Shown here: positions 1 to 9,568 of the stretch, one piece after another
Numbering within the stretch: the first letter of the stretch is position 1
Layout of the letters: each line of letters starts with the position of its first letter
Source of the DNA: Planctomycetaceae bacterium
GTDB taxonomy: Bacteria; Planctomycetota; Planctomycetia; Pirellulales; Thermoguttaceae
Assembly (NCBI GenBank): GCA_012719125.1
Contig: JAAYAY010000322.1
Span: 58,368-122,367, forward strand
Direction: 5' to 3'
DNA: 64,000 bases
The notes under the pieces: generated by a model
Database searches by the model: none
The model's input: the letters and a program-made list of their open reading frames with translations, nothing else
Told to the model about the DNA's origin: nothing
Made by a program: the position numbers and the translations under genes

Positions 1-1
1 C

Positions 2-1633
2 CGTCGGGTGGAGCAGGTCTTCAACGGGACCCTCGAACAGCCGGCTACGATCGAGTTCGATCTGCCGACCGATGCGATTGAAGGTAGTGTTGAGGCGGTC
101 GTCAAGCTCTATCCTTCAAGCTTCAGTCAACTGGTCGACGGGCTGGACGGCATCTTTCGAATGCCCAGCGGATGCTTTGAACAGACTTCCTCCTCCACCT
201 ACCCGAATCTGCTCGCCTTGGATTACTTGCGCCGCACCAACACGACGTCGCCGGAGGTCGAAGCCAAGGCCCGGCAGTACATTCACCTCGGGTACCAGCG
301 TTTGTTGACGTTTGAAGTGGAAGGCGGCGGCTTCGAATGGTTCGGCAGCCCGCCGGCCAACTCCGTGCTCACGGCCTACGGGCTGATGGAATTCAGAGAC
401 ATGGCCCGCGTGCACGACGTCGATCCCGACATCCTCCGGCGGACGCGACAATGGCTGCTCAATCAACAACAAGCCGACGGTTCATGGTTCCCACCCAGCC
501 ACAAGCTCCACGACGATCCCACGCAGCGTGAAACGGCGGCCCGGTTGAGCACGTCGGCGTACATCGCCTGGTCCGTGTTTCAGGACGGTCAAGGAGGGGC
601 CGCGGCGGCCAAGGCGATGGACTATCTGACGGCTCAATCTCCCCGTTCGATCGGCGATGCCTACGTTCTCGCCTTGGTGACCAACGCCCTGCTGGCCATC
701 GATCCGAGTGCCGCCCGAGCTCGCCCCTACCTGGAGGAGTTGGAGAGCCGGGCTCAGCGATCAGCCGACGGCAAACAGGCCTGGTGGCAATCCGAAGGCG
801 GACGCACGGCATTCTACGGGGCCGGACGCTGTAAGCGAATCGAGGCCACGGCCCTGGCGACCATGGCGATGGTCGAATCGGGGTCCCACCCCGGAACCGT
901 TCGGGCGGCTCTCACTTGGTTGGTGACACAGAAAGACTCCTTCGGCACATGGTACTCGACCCAGGCGACCGTGCTCGGGCTCAAAGCGCTGCTGGCGGGT
1001 ACCGGCCAACCTCTGGGTGATGGAGAGGAACGCCGGATCGAGATCGTCGTGGGCGACCAGCCCGCCCGCAGCATCACCATCCCTGCCGACCAGGACGACG
1101 TGATGCGGCAGATCGACCTCTCCGACCAGATCCCCGCCGGGCAGTCTCGACTGGTCCTCCGCGAACGAAGCGAGACGGGCGCCGGCTATCAAGTCGCCCT
1201 GGCGTACCACGTGCCGGGAAGCGAGCCGGCTGCCGCCAAATCTTCCCTTTCGATCGATTTGGGTTATGACCGAACCGAGTTGGCGGTAAACGACTCGGTG
1301 ACGGCGAAGGCGACCGTTGTGAGCCACCTCGCCTCGCCCGCACCGATGGTCATCGTCGATTTGCCAATTCCGCCCGGCTTTGCCGTTCAGACAGACGACT
1401 TCGCGGCACTCGTTGCCAAGGGGCGGATTGCCAAGTACGACGTCACTCCCCGCCGTGTCGTCGTCTACGTGCGGCAACTCGAACCGGAACGGCCGGTCGT
1501 AATTGAGTATCACTTGCGAGCAACGATGCCCGTCAAAGTCACGGCGGCCGCGGCGGAGGCCTACGAGTACTACGATCCCGATAACCGGGTTGCCGGGGCG
1601 ACTGCGAATCTCACGGTGCTGGGGAGTGATTGA
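2..1633 (+). CDS. Alpha-2-macroglobulin family protein, C-terminal part (5' end outside window)
   Basis: The reading frame is open at the left edge, so this is the C-terminal ~543 residues of a larger protein. It carries the thioester motif GCFEQ at about nucleotides 170-184, followed by an alpha/alpha-toroid-like region (LNQQQADGSWFPP, ALTWLVTQKDSFGTWYSTQ) and a beta-rich receptor-binding-like end. This is the thioester and complement-like domain of bacterial alpha-2-macroglobulins, periplasmic broad-range protease traps. The usual partner PBP1C would have to lie upstream, outside the window. Family call is strong; the N-terminus, signal peptide and bait region cannot be seen. Confidence 0.9.
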   Translation, partial: RRVEQVFNGTLEQPATIEFDLPTDAIEGSVEAVVKLYPSSFSQLVDGLDGIFRMPSGCFEQTSSSTYPNLLALDYLRRTNTTSPEVEAKARQYIHLGYQRLLTFEVEGGGFEWFGSPPANSVLTAYGLMEFRDMARVHDVDPDILRRTRQWLLNQQQADGSWFPPSHKLHDDPTQRETAARLSTSAYIAWSVFQDGQGGAAAAKAMDYLTAQSPRSIGDAYVLALVTNALLAIDPSAARARPYLEELESRAQRSADGKQAWWQSEGGRTAFYGAGRCKRIEATALATMAMVESGSHPGTVRAALTWLVTQKDSFGTWYSTQATVLGLKALLAGTGQPLGDGEERRIEIVVGDQPARSITIPADQDDVMRQIDLSDQIPAGQSRLVLRERSETGAGYQVALAYHVPGSEPAAAKSSLSIDLGYDRTELAVNDSVTAKATVVSHLASPAPMVIVDLPIPPGFAVQTDDFAALVAKGRIAKYDVTPRRVVVYVRQLEPERPVVIEYHLRATMPVKVTAAAAEAYEYYDPDNRVAGATANLTVLGSD

Positions 1634-1664
1634 GGCGAGGGAGAACGCGGTCTGCCAAGTCGCG

Positions 1665-3437
1665 CTATTCGTTCCCCGGACCGGGCGCATATCGATAGTC
1701 GAACCGCCCCTCCGGAGCTACATCCCCGCTCAGGTAGAAGTCGAGAATGTTGCCGGGATCCTGACAGTTGTCGACCCATTTGAAGTCGAAGTTTGCGACG
1801 GAGCTTTGCCCGACGGCCGACCACGGAATCGCAACGTGCATCTGGTTGCCGGCAAGGCGGAACTCAGCCGATGCCAGCTTCTCCCACCCCCAACCTTCCA
1901 CGTGTTTCTCGATGGAGAGCCGGCCATCGGTCTCGGCCTGACGCCCCACGAGCAGATCGTACCCCTCCCAACCGGTTGCATGGTTCCGGTCGGAATCGAT
2001 CAGCAACCAGAGCCCATCGGGGGTCGGGCTGGGCCGGATCGGGGCGGCCGTACGAAGGTAGAAGTAGACGTTCGCCGTGTCGTGGGTCGCTTTGCAGGCG
2101 ATCAGGTCGTTCCGCCCGCTTCGATTCGAGTAGTGCAGCCCGGCAACGCCGGCGTGGTCCCGCGGGATCGTTTCACTCACGTGATCGCGGAACTCGGGCG
2201 CGACCTGCTCCCATTGGTCAAAGCTGGATTGGATGTCAATCGTCTTCGACGTGCTCGAGACAGGGACCGAAGGGACTCCCTTGTAGCGTCGGATGTTGGC
2301 GACCATCTGCCAATAGTAGTTGTCGTGATGGCCTACTTTCGCAAACTCGATGTCGCGGCTGTGTTCCTGGTCGTACTGATCGACGAAGACAATCGGGTGG
2401 CCCGGCCTCTCCCAGCGCCCTGCGATCCACTCGTTCCAGCCGGTGATCATTGCGAAGGGAGGATTCAGCTCAAACACGCGGTGCCACTGCTCCTGGAAGT
2501 TGTGTCCGAAGTTCACGGCAGCGGGGGATTCGTCGACCGCCCCGTTGTGAAAGCTTCGGCCGCGGGCGTCGCCCTCGCTCATATTGGTGACCTTGCCGTC
2601 GCTCGCACGGAGGTTCTGGGCCACGGAGACGTTGACCTGTTCCGGCTTGGCGGGATCGTCGGCATAGCCGTAGGGCTGGGGATAGGCCGCCTCCCAGTGC
2701 CAGGCCTTTTCGGTATTCACCATGGTGAACGGCCAGTGGGCCCGCCGCAGGGTGAAGAACTTCTGCAACTCGGGGCCGGCCTGGGCCGGATCGCAGATCA
2801 TCAGCGGCTTGCCCAGCCAGTGGAACCAGAGATCCCGGTACAGGCCCTTCTGATAAAGATCCCGATAGACGCGGTCGGCGGTTTCGCCGGCTTTGGTGTT
2901 GACCATGAACGAGATCTGCGGCGTCCGGCCGCCTTCGTCGCGGATCTGCTGAAAGACGCGGCAGAGGGCCAGGTACATATCGGGATAGGTCTGCGCGTTG
3001 GTCGTGTCGAAGATCAGGGTGTCGACGCCCGCATCGGCGAGCATCTGAGCATGGCGGCGGAGCACCCAGGGGTCGTCGCTTCGGTAGTAGCCGTAGAGCG
3101 GTTCTCCCCAGTAGTGATACTGTCCGACTCGTCCCCAGAGCGGTGAATCGGGGTTGCTCAGAGCGTCGGGCTCCCGGCGGAGAATCCTGGAGATATCGTA
3201 GGGGCCGTCCCAATGGGGACTCTTGCCGGCTGGGGCGTTGTGCCAGAGGAAGTAGAAGATGCCCACGAAGCGATCGGGCCGCGGCGGGCCAACCTCGTCG
3301 GCCAAGGGCAGCGAGCGTCCCAACCCGTCCGTCGCCGGCCAGGGCACGCCCGGCACTGCGGACAACTCGTCGGCGAATCCGGGGCCGATGCCGAGTGACA
3401 CGACCACGAGAATCAGAGCGTATGCTTTCGGTTTCAT
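1665..3437 (-). CDS. Secreted GH71/GH99-like glycoside hydrolase-type protein with CBM9-like C-terminal domain
   Basis: 590 residues with a Sec signal peptide (KAYALILVVVSLGIGPGFA). Residues ~50-400 resemble the TIM-barrel family that in planctomycetes is annotated as GH71/GH99-like: FVGIFYFLWHN, then DAGVDTLIFDTTNAQTYPD, with a late FAMITGWNEWIAGRW. Residues ~420-590 look like a CBM9/DOMON-type sugar-binding fold (DGLWLLIDSDRNHATGWEGY). It lies 37 bp downstream of the Gfo/Idh/MocA dehydrogenase on the same strand, so the two are probably co-transcribed and may act on the same carbohydrate. The substrate is unknown; the catalytic acids were not assigned by eye. No clear Shine-Dalgarno. Confidence 0.75.
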   Translation of the reverse strand: MKPKAYALILVVVSLGIGPGFADELSAVPGVPWPATDGLGRSLPLADEVGPPRPDRFVGIFYFLWHNAPAGKSPHWDGPYDISRILRREPDALSNPDSPLWGRVGQYHYWGEPLYGYYRSDDPWVLRRHAQMLADAGVDTLIFDTTNAQTYPDMYLALCRVFQQIRDEGGRTPQISFMVNTKAGETADRVYRDLYQKGLYRDLWFHWLGKPLMICDPAQAGPELQKFFTLRRAHWPFTMVNTEKAWHWEAAYPQPYGYADDPAKPEQVNVSVAQNLRASDGKVTNMSEGDARGRSFHNGAVDESPAAVNFGHNFQEQWHRVFELNPPFAMITGWNEWIAGRWERPGHPIVFVDQYDQEHSRDIEFAKVGHHDNYYWQMVANIRRYKGVPSVPVSSTSKTIDIQSSFDQWEQVAPEFRDHVSETIPRDHAGVAGLHYSNRSGRNDLIACKATHDTANVYFYLRTAAPIRPSPTPDGLWLLIDSDRNHATGWEGYDLLVGRQAETDGRLSIEKHVEGWGWEKLASAEFRLAGNQMHVAIPWSAVGQSSVANFDFKWVDNCQDPGNILDFYLSGDVAPEGRFDYRYAPGPGNE

Positions 3438-3474
3438 GTTTCGGACGCGTCTCTTTCGGATTGGGCCGGGCGAC

Positions 3475-4764
3475 TCACAGTTCCCAGCCCCTTCGATACT
3501 CTCGGCGTAAAAGATCGTCGGCTTTCGGGCAGTTGGGGAAACGCGCTTCTTGTGCGTTCCATTCGAGCGTCTGGCCGGTACGGTAGGCGATGTTGCCCAG
3601 AAGCATGGCCTCGGTGACGGCGCCGGAGTAGTCGAAGTTGCAGGTGGTGGGGCTGCCGGTCTTGCAGGCGTCGATCCATTCGCGATGATGCCCGACCGAC
3701 GGCGGGATGCTCGGCTGGGGCGGCTGGAAGCCCTCGAACTTCTCGGCGGGCAATAGCATGTGCTTGTCGTAGCTGACGAGCAGCTTGCCCTCGGAGCCTA
3801 CGAAGACGCCCCAGGCCCAATTGGGCAACTCGCTCTTCTCATCAACCGTCTCTTTCGGACCGTGCGTCCAGGTGAGAACCACCGGCGGAAGCTGGCCGCG
3901 GGCGTCGAAGTGGCAGCAGACGTGCTGGAAGGCCGGCGTACTCTCGGCATGGGGGGGCGATCCGTTCGCTTCGATCGTTTTGGGGGCGCGGAGATCGAGG
4001 GCCCAGAAGGCCAGATCGAAGTAGTGGCATCCCATGTTGCCGAACTCGCCCCCGCCAAAATCCCACCAGTAGTGCCAGTCGTGGGGGACGTAGCAGGGAT
4101 GGTAGGGCCGCTCGGGAGCCGGCCCCAGCCACAGGTCCCAGTTCAGGCCGTCGGGGATCGGCGGCGTATCGGTCGGCCGATCGCCCGCACTGCGACTGCT
4201 TCGCAGGTAGCAATGGCACTCGCGGACCTCGCCGATCGCGCCGGCACGTATCAGTTCGACGATACGGCGGTAGTTTTCCGAGGCATGGATCTGGGTGCCC
4301 ATCTGCGTGGCCACGCCTTTCTCGGCCGCGACCTTCGCCGCCAGCCTCACCTCCGCGATCGAGTGGGCAAGCGGCTTCTCGCAATAGGCATGCTTGCCCA
4401 TCCGCATGGCGGTCACGGTTGCCGGCACGTGGATGTGGTTGGGCGCACTGACCACGACGGCATCGAGCTGTTTGTCCATTTCGTCGAGCAGCTTGCGGTA
4501 GTCGGCATACTTCTTGACGTCGGGATACCTGGCATAGGTTTCTGCGGCCCGGCGCTGGTCGACGTCGCAGAAGGCCACGATGTTTTCGCTTTGGACTCCT
4601 TGCAGGTTGGCGGCGCCGCGGCCACCGGCGCCGATGATCGCCAAGCTGAGCTTCTCGTTGGCCTGGTAGCCGAAGGCCGAACGGCTGTCGGCGAGGATGG
4701 TCCATGCCGCAGTGGACGCAGCGGCTGCTGACAGAAACCGGCGACGGTTGGTCTTGCGGGGCAT
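3475..4764 (-). CDS. Gfo/Idh/MocA family oxidoreductase, Tat-exported
   Basis: 429 residues. The ATG at 4764 has a GGGAGA ribosome site about 7 bp upstream and starts a twin-arginine signal (NRRRFLSAAAASTAAW); an in-frame upstream extension to 5058 has no such support. A Rossmann fold follows (LAIIGAGGRGAANL), then the typical VSAPNHIHVPATVTAM and GKHAYCEKPLAHSIAEVR with the catalytic-region EKP, and a C-terminal domain (GGGEFGNMGCHYFDLAFW). Such enzymes oxidise or epimerise sugars or inositols with NAD(P); in planctomycetes the Tat-exported forms are very abundant and their substrates mostly unknown. Gene order suggests an operon with the downstream glycoside-hydrolase-like protein. Confidence 0.9.
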   Translation of the reverse strand: MPRKTNRRRFLSAAAASTAAWTILADSRSAFGYQANEKLSLAIIGAGGRGAANLQGVQSENIVAFCDVDQRRAAETYARYPDVKKYADYRKLLDEMDKQLDAVVVSAPNHIHVPATVTAMRMGKHAYCEKPLAHSIAEVRLAAKVAAEKGVATQMGTQIHASENYRRIVELIRAGAIGEVRECHCYLRSSRSAGDRPTDTPPIPDGLNWDLWLGPAPERPYHPCYVPHDWHYWWDFGGGEFGNMGCHYFDLAFWALDLRAPKTIEANGSPPHAESTPAFQHVCCHFDARGQLPPVVLTWTHGPKETVDEKSELPNWAWGVFVGSEGKLLVSYDKHMLLPAEKFEGFQPPQPSIPPSVGHHREWIDACKTGSPTTCNFDYSGAVTEAMLLGNIAYRTGQTLEWNAQEARFPNCPKADDLLRREYRRGWEL

Positions 4765-5050
4765 GTTCGGTCTCCCGGCAGGAGTGATTGGGAGCGTTGT
4801 TAAAGCCATGGGACCAGCATCGGTGCTGGCCGGTCGGTTGTCAAGTTTCGCGGCGGAGGTCGTCTGACAAATCCCATCGCCACCCAGACATCTCGGGCCG
4901 GACGGAAGCCGTCGCGAGCCTTGCCGCTGTTCGGCTGACGAGGTAAACTGAAATGGTTCCGGACTTTCGGGAAATGCACACAAGGGCGTTCTTACCATCT
5001 GGCGAGCCGAATGGGGGCGGGTCCAGTCAGAGCGGCTCTGCTTCAACCTT

Positions 5051-7327
5051 ATGACCACCTCTCCTGAAACCTCCGATTCCTGGTCCGGTTCTCGGTCTCG
5101 AGGAATGTCGCGCCGGGCGATTCTCTGCCTGGTCGTGATGGCGGCGTTGTTTCCGGTCGTGCTCTATGGAGCGTACCGAGCGCTGTGGAGCATGAACGAC
5201 GACGCCGTCAGTTGGACCGGTTCCAACCTCGACTCGCGGCGACGCCTTGAGTGGTTCGACGCGCATTTCGCCGCCTCCGACTCCATCCTCGTCTCGTGGA
5301 ACGGCTGCACGCTCGACGACGCGCGGCTGGATCGATTCGCCGAGTCGCTGGAAAGTGGGCGGTACGCGTGGCTCGACCGGGTAGTCACCGGCCGCCAGAT
5401 ACTGGAAGAGTTGACCGCCCCGCCGTACGGACGTCATCGTGCCGAGGCCATCGCCCAACTGCGCAACGTGATGATCGGCCCCGATGGCGAGACAACATGC
5501 GCAGTTGTCATTCTCACCGACGCGGCCAAGGAGAACGGCCGCGAGGTTCTCCGGGAGCTTCGCGCGGTCGCCCAGGACGATGGCGGAATCGACGCCGAGT
5601 CGCTTCACCTGGCGGGGCATCTGGTCGAAACGGCGACGATCAATTCAGCAAGTCTGGCTACCCTCAAGCGGCTATCATTGCCTTCCACCCTGCTTGTGCT
5701 CATCGTGGCCTGGCCTTTCCTGCGAAGTCTGCGACTGGCGATTCTGGTCCTGGCGACGGCTTCGTTCTGCGAGTGCGCGGCCTTGGCACTCGTGCATTTC
5801 GGCGGTAGCCAGATGAACGGCATGTTGGCCGTCATGCCGATCCTGGTCATTGTGGTTTTCGTGTCTGGAGCGGTCCATTTGATCAACTACTATCGCGACG
5901 CGTTGCCCCATCTGGGCGCCGCCGAGGCGCCGCTACATGCGGTTCGCGTGGGCTGGCTCCCCTGCACGCTGTCGATCGGCACGACAGCGTTGGGGATCGG
6001 CTCGCTGGCACTGAGCCACGTCCACCCGGTTCGACTCTTCGGGATCTATGCATCGCTCAGCATGCTTCTCGTGCTGGCGTCGTTGCTGATCGTTCTGCCC
6101 GGCTCGTTGGTCCTTACGACTCGCTATGAGGCGGCTCGCGGGCGGATCCCCTCCAAGCCCGGGCACGGCAAGTTCCCGTCGCGATTCTGGGAAGCCGTGG
6201 CGATTCCCATTTCACGCTATCACGGGGCCTTCGTCATCGCTTGGATTGCGGTAACGCTGGCGGCATCTGCCGGCCTGCCACGGTTGCACGGGTCGATGCA
6301 TGTGTCGGATTTCTTCTCCCGCGACACGCGGATCTTCCGGGACCACCTTTGGCTCGAAAGGAACGTGGGCCCGCTGTTGCCCGTCGAGGTCGTCGTCGTC
6401 TTCAGCGATCCCGGATCGTGGCCGATGCTCGATCGGCTGCAGGTTGTGTCGCAACTGGAACATGCCATCCGCACCACGCCCCTGGAGGTGGGGACCGTTT
6501 CGATGGCAGCGTTCTTGCCCAAGCCCGGTGACTCCGCAACGGTACGGGATACCATCGGCAGGACCTTGTTCAACCGGCAGATCGAGAGCCGCCGGAACGA
6601 GTTGATATCGGCCAGCCAGTACCTGGCCACGGAAGGAGGACGCGAACTCTGGCGCATCCACGTGCGTCTGCCATCCCTTAGCGGTACTCGCTATGAGGAT
6701 GCCGTTGCTGCAATCGAGAATACGGTCCGCCGGGCAACTGCCGCACTTCCGAAAGAAGAACAGCTCCGGTTCTCGGTCGTCTACACGGGCATGCTGCCGC
6801 TGCTGGCCGACGCGCACCCGGCCTTGATGCGCGATCTGATTGTCAGCTTCGGCTCTTCGTTCCTCATGATTGCGGTCACTCTGGCCGCAGGTTTGCGGAG
6901 TTGGCAGCTTGGAATCTTGGCGATGGTTCCCAACCTCTTTCCAATCTTGACGGTCTTCGGGCTCATGGGCTGGATTCATCCCGCCATGGATCCCGGCACG
7001 ATGATGACGGCAAGCATCGGTCTGGGCATCGCGGTGGACGACACAGTCCACTTCCTCACCTGGTTCCGCCGCGGCCTCGCCGACGGGCTGTTGCCGCGAA
7101 CCGCAGTGCGCAATGCTTTCCAGCACTGCGGTAATGCGATGGTACGGACCACGCTCATTTGTGGCGCCGGGCTGGCCGTGTACGGGGTCAGCTCTTTCGC
7201 ACCGGCAGCGCGGTTCGGCATCCTCGTTTCCCTGTTGCTGGCCGCAGCCCTGATGGGTGTGCTCATGTTCCTGCCGGCCCTGCTTTCGGGTCCGTTGGGG
7301 CGGCTGGTGGCGGGAATCCGGAAGTGA
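5051..7327 (+). CDS. RND/MMPL superfamily exporter
   Basis: 758 residues with the layout of a compact RND permease: a first transmembrane segment at ~20-42, a periplasmic domain to ~205, a membrane block (~210-360) holding the family signature VSGAVHLINYYRDAL, then a second TM1-like segment (~392), a second periplasmic domain and a second block ending in MTASIGLGIAVDDTVHFL. This sterol-sensing-like group (MMPL, HpnN-like) moves lipids or other hydrophobic compounds by proton exchange. It is read divergently from the dehydrogenase gene; no membrane-fusion or outer-membrane partner is next to it, so its cargo is not indicated by context. Confidence 0.88.
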   Translation: MTTSPETSDSWSGSRSRGMSRRAILCLVVMAALFPVVLYGAYRALWSMNDDAVSWTGSNLDSRRRLEWFDAHFAASDSILVSWNGCTLDDARLDRFAESLESGRYAWLDRVVTGRQILEELTAPPYGRHRAEAIAQLRNVMIGPDGETTCAVVILTDAAKENGREVLRELRAVAQDDGGIDAESLHLAGHLVETATINSASLATLKRLSLPSTLLVLIVAWPFLRSLRLAILVLATASFCECAALALVHFGGSQMNGMLAVMPILVIVVFVSGAVHLINYYRDALPHLGAAEAPLHAVRVGWLPCTLSIGTTALGIGSLALSHVHPVRLFGIYASLSMLLVLASLLIVLPGSLVLTTRYEAARGRIPSKPGHGKFPSRFWEAVAIPISRYHGAFVIAWIAVTLAASAGLPRLHGSMHVSDFFSRDTRIFRDHLWLERNVGPLLPVEVVVVFSDPGSWPMLDRLQVVSQLEHAIRTTPLEVGTVSMAAFLPKPGDSATVRDTIGRTLFNRQIESRRNELISASQYLATEGGRELWRIHVRLPSLSGTRYEDAVAAIENTVRRATAALPKEEQLRFSVVYTGMLPLLADAHPALMRDLIVSFGSSFLMIAVTLAAGLRSWQLGILAMVPNLFPILTVFGLMGWIHPAMDPGTMMTASIGLGIAVDDTVHFLTWFRRGLADGLLPRTAVRNAFQHCGNAMVRTTLICGAGLAVYGVSSFAPAARFGILVSLLLAAALMGVLMFLPALLSGPLGRLVAGIRK

Positions 7328-7480
7328 CGAAAGCACAGGCGGTTTCCTGTGGGTACCGCAGCGGGAGTCCCAGTCGCTGGTGAGGTCAAAGTCGGCTTCG
7401 CAGGTTCCGCCGGGAGGAACGATGATCAAGTCACCATTGACGCCGCTTACCGGCCGTGCGAGGCTGGAAGCTGAACGGAC

Positions 7481-9493
7481 ATGGAACGACAGTCAGACGG
7501 GCAGACGACCGGGAGAGAATCCGTCGTGCAGCAACTGCGATCACGGGAACAGAGTGCCGATCGTCGTGCGCCGCTCTTGGGCGGCCTCTTGCTGGTTTAC
7601 CTGGTCGGCGTGGTCTTCTTCCCGGTTGTGGGGTTCGACTTCATCTACATGGACGTGCGGCGGGAGGTGATCGACAACTCCTACGTCCATGGCCTCAGTG
7701 CCGAGAACGTCAAGCACATCTTCACCTCGAGATGCATCACCAGTTACTACCCGATCCGCACGCTGACCTACGCAATCGACTATCAGATCTGGGGGCTGAA
7801 TCCTGCAGGCTTCAAACTAACGAACGTTCTCATCCACCTGGCAAACGTCCTCTTGGTGTTCTGGCTCTGCCTGCGTCTGGCCGGTACCCCGGTTCAACGA
7901 TCGGCAACCGGCGGCTTGTGGAACGTGCTGGTTGCGACCCTCGCGGCCGGCGTGTTTGCGATTCATCCCGTGGTCGTGCAACCGGTTGTCTGGGTCGTGG
8001 GACGGGAGGAACTGCTGCTGACCCTCGGAATCTTGGGCTGTTTTCATTGCCACCTGACGGCCCGGCGCGCAAGCGAGGTACGCTCCGGCAAGCGTGTCGT
8101 CGTGGCATGGCACGCGGCCGCCGCGGTCTGCTGCGTGTTTGCAGCGTTGAGCGGCGTGATTGGTGCCGTCGCGCCGTTTTTGATCACGACCTGGGATCTG
8201 CTTACCCTGGGGCGGCCAAAACTCAAGAAGACATTCTTCGCAACGTTTGCACTGTGGATCATCGCGGCAATTGCGATCGCGGCAAGGGTGCTCGGCCCAG
8301 CAGGGCCGCCGGATCCGACGGCCCCGGGTCTGCTCACAACCGAACGGCTCTTGCTCGTGCTGAACACCTATCGGCTCAACTGGCTGACGCTGCTCTGGCC
8401 GATGCACTTGTCGCAGTCCTATCTCTGGCAGATTCCCCGGAGCTTCGCCGAGAAGGATGTGATTCTGGCCGTGGCGGTTCTGCTCCTGACGGGTGTCGTT
8501 CTCTGGAAACTCCGGCGACAGACGTTGATCCTGTTCGGCCTGCTCTGGTTTGGCCTGGCGCTGGGGCCGACCAGCCAGATCCTGCCCCATTACGTTTCCC
8601 GTGCCGATCGCTTTCTCTACCTCCCGCTCGTGGGTTTGGCACTCGCAGCGTGCATGGCACTGAGGTTGTCGGCCGGGCGGATGAACACTCGAACGTCGCT
8701 GATTGCCGCAGCACTGATCGGCATGGCAGGCCTGCACGTGTTGGTTGGAGTCAGCGCCCGGCAGGTCCAGACATGGCGCGACGCCATTCAAGTTTGGGAA
8801 CACGCGATCAGCGTGGAGCCCGAGAATCAATACGCGCACTGCCGCCTCGCGGACAATCTCGTGCGTGCCGGGCAGTTCGAGCGAGCCTATCGCGAATATG
8901 GGGCTGCTCTGCAGATCGATCCCCAATACGTCGACGCCTTGACCAACTTCGCATGGGTGCTGGCCACCTGCGAGAATCCGCAGTTCCGGGACTACCCTCT
9001 GGCGATCCAACTGGCCGACCGGGCATGCCAGTTTGGCAAGAGGACGAACTCCCAGGCCTTGCGACAGGCCGCCATCGTTCACAGTGCTGCGGCGCGAGAT
9101 TTGCTCGAGCGTGGGGAATTCCAGGAGGCCATCGACCATTTCAAGACGGCCATCGAGGTCGATCCCGCCTATGACCTGCCGCTTTTCAACCTTGCCGCGT
9201 TGCTCGCGAATTGTCCTGACGCCCGGTTCCGCGATCCAGCGAAGGCGGTGCAACTGGCCGAACGGGCCTGGGAATTGACGAACGACCGCTCGAACGTCCA
9301 GCGGCTCCTGATCCTGGCAGAAGCCTATGCGGGGGCCGGGCGAATCGAAGATGCCAGGAACACGACTGCCCGTGCAGCATCTCTCGCCGCGGCCGCCGGC
9401 GACAGGAAGACGGCCGAAGAAATGCAGGCTAGGCTGGACCGGTTGGGTGACACGGTTCCCGATGGAAGCCAGGAATCTCCCCCAGCTCCGTGA
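7481..9493 (+). CDS. Multi-pass membrane protein with C-terminal TPRs (TMTC / PMT-like architecture)
   Basis: 670 residues. The first ~430 hold about ten hydrophobic segments in the order seen in TMTC/PMT-like GT-C proteins: a first segment, an acidic loop (FDFIYMDVRREVIDN), ITSYYPIRTLTYAIDYQIWGLN with the conserved H/YxxN context, and IHLANVLLVFWL. The last ~230 residues are tetratricopeptide repeats (NQYAHCRLADNLVRAGQFER; YVDALTNFAWVLA; GEFQEAIDHFKTAIEVDPAY). Such proteins are proposed membrane glycosyltransferases using lipid-linked sugars. The upstream frame from 7456 is an overlapping shadow. Substrate and activity are not shown by the sequence. Confidence 0.75.
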   Translation: MERQSDGQTTGRESVVQQLRSREQSADRRAPLLGGLLLVYLVGVVFFPVVGFDFIYMDVRREVIDNSYVHGLSAENVKHIFTSRCITSYYPIRTLTYAIDYQIWGLNPAGFKLTNVLIHLANVLLVFWLCLRLAGTPVQRSATGGLWNVLVATLAAGVFAIHPVVVQPVVWVVGREELLLTLGILGCFHCHLTARRASEVRSGKRVVVAWHAAAAVCCVFAALSGVIGAVAPFLITTWDLLTLGRPKLKKTFFATFALWIIAAIAIAARVLGPAGPPDPTAPGLLTTERLLLVLNTYRLNWLTLLWPMHLSQSYLWQIPRSFAEKDVILAVAVLLLTGVVLWKLRRQTLILFGLLWFGLALGPTSQILPHYVSRADRFLYLPLVGLALAACMALRLSAGRMNTRTSLIAAALIGMAGLHVLVGVSARQVQTWRDAIQVWEHAISVEPENQYAHCRLADNLVRAGQFERAYREYGAALQIDPQYVDALTNFAWVLATCENPQFRDYPLAIQLADRACQFGKRTNSQALRQAAIVHSAAARDLLERGEFQEAIDHFKTAIEVDPAYDLPLFNLAALLANCPDARFRDPAKAVQLAERAWELTNDRSNVQRLLILAEAYAGAGRIEDARNTTARAASLAAAAGDRKTAEEMQARLDRLGDTVPDGSQESPPAP

Positions 9494-9568
9494 GGTGCCC
9501 GGACGAATCGTTCCGGCTTGGGCGAGTGTCGCCATCCCGCCAGCAGCGCTCACGGCCACTCATGCTTG

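Noticed and set aside
1503..3146. 547-codon open frame on the plus strand opposite the glycoside-hydrolase-like gene
   Set aside because: It is the complement of a convincing gene with signal peptide and domains. Its own translation has no domain and is a GC-driven shadow.
7456..9174. 572-codon plus-strand frame overlapping the TMTC-like gene
   Set aside because: Arg/Gly-rich shadow; the 7481-9493 frame has membrane segments and TPRs.
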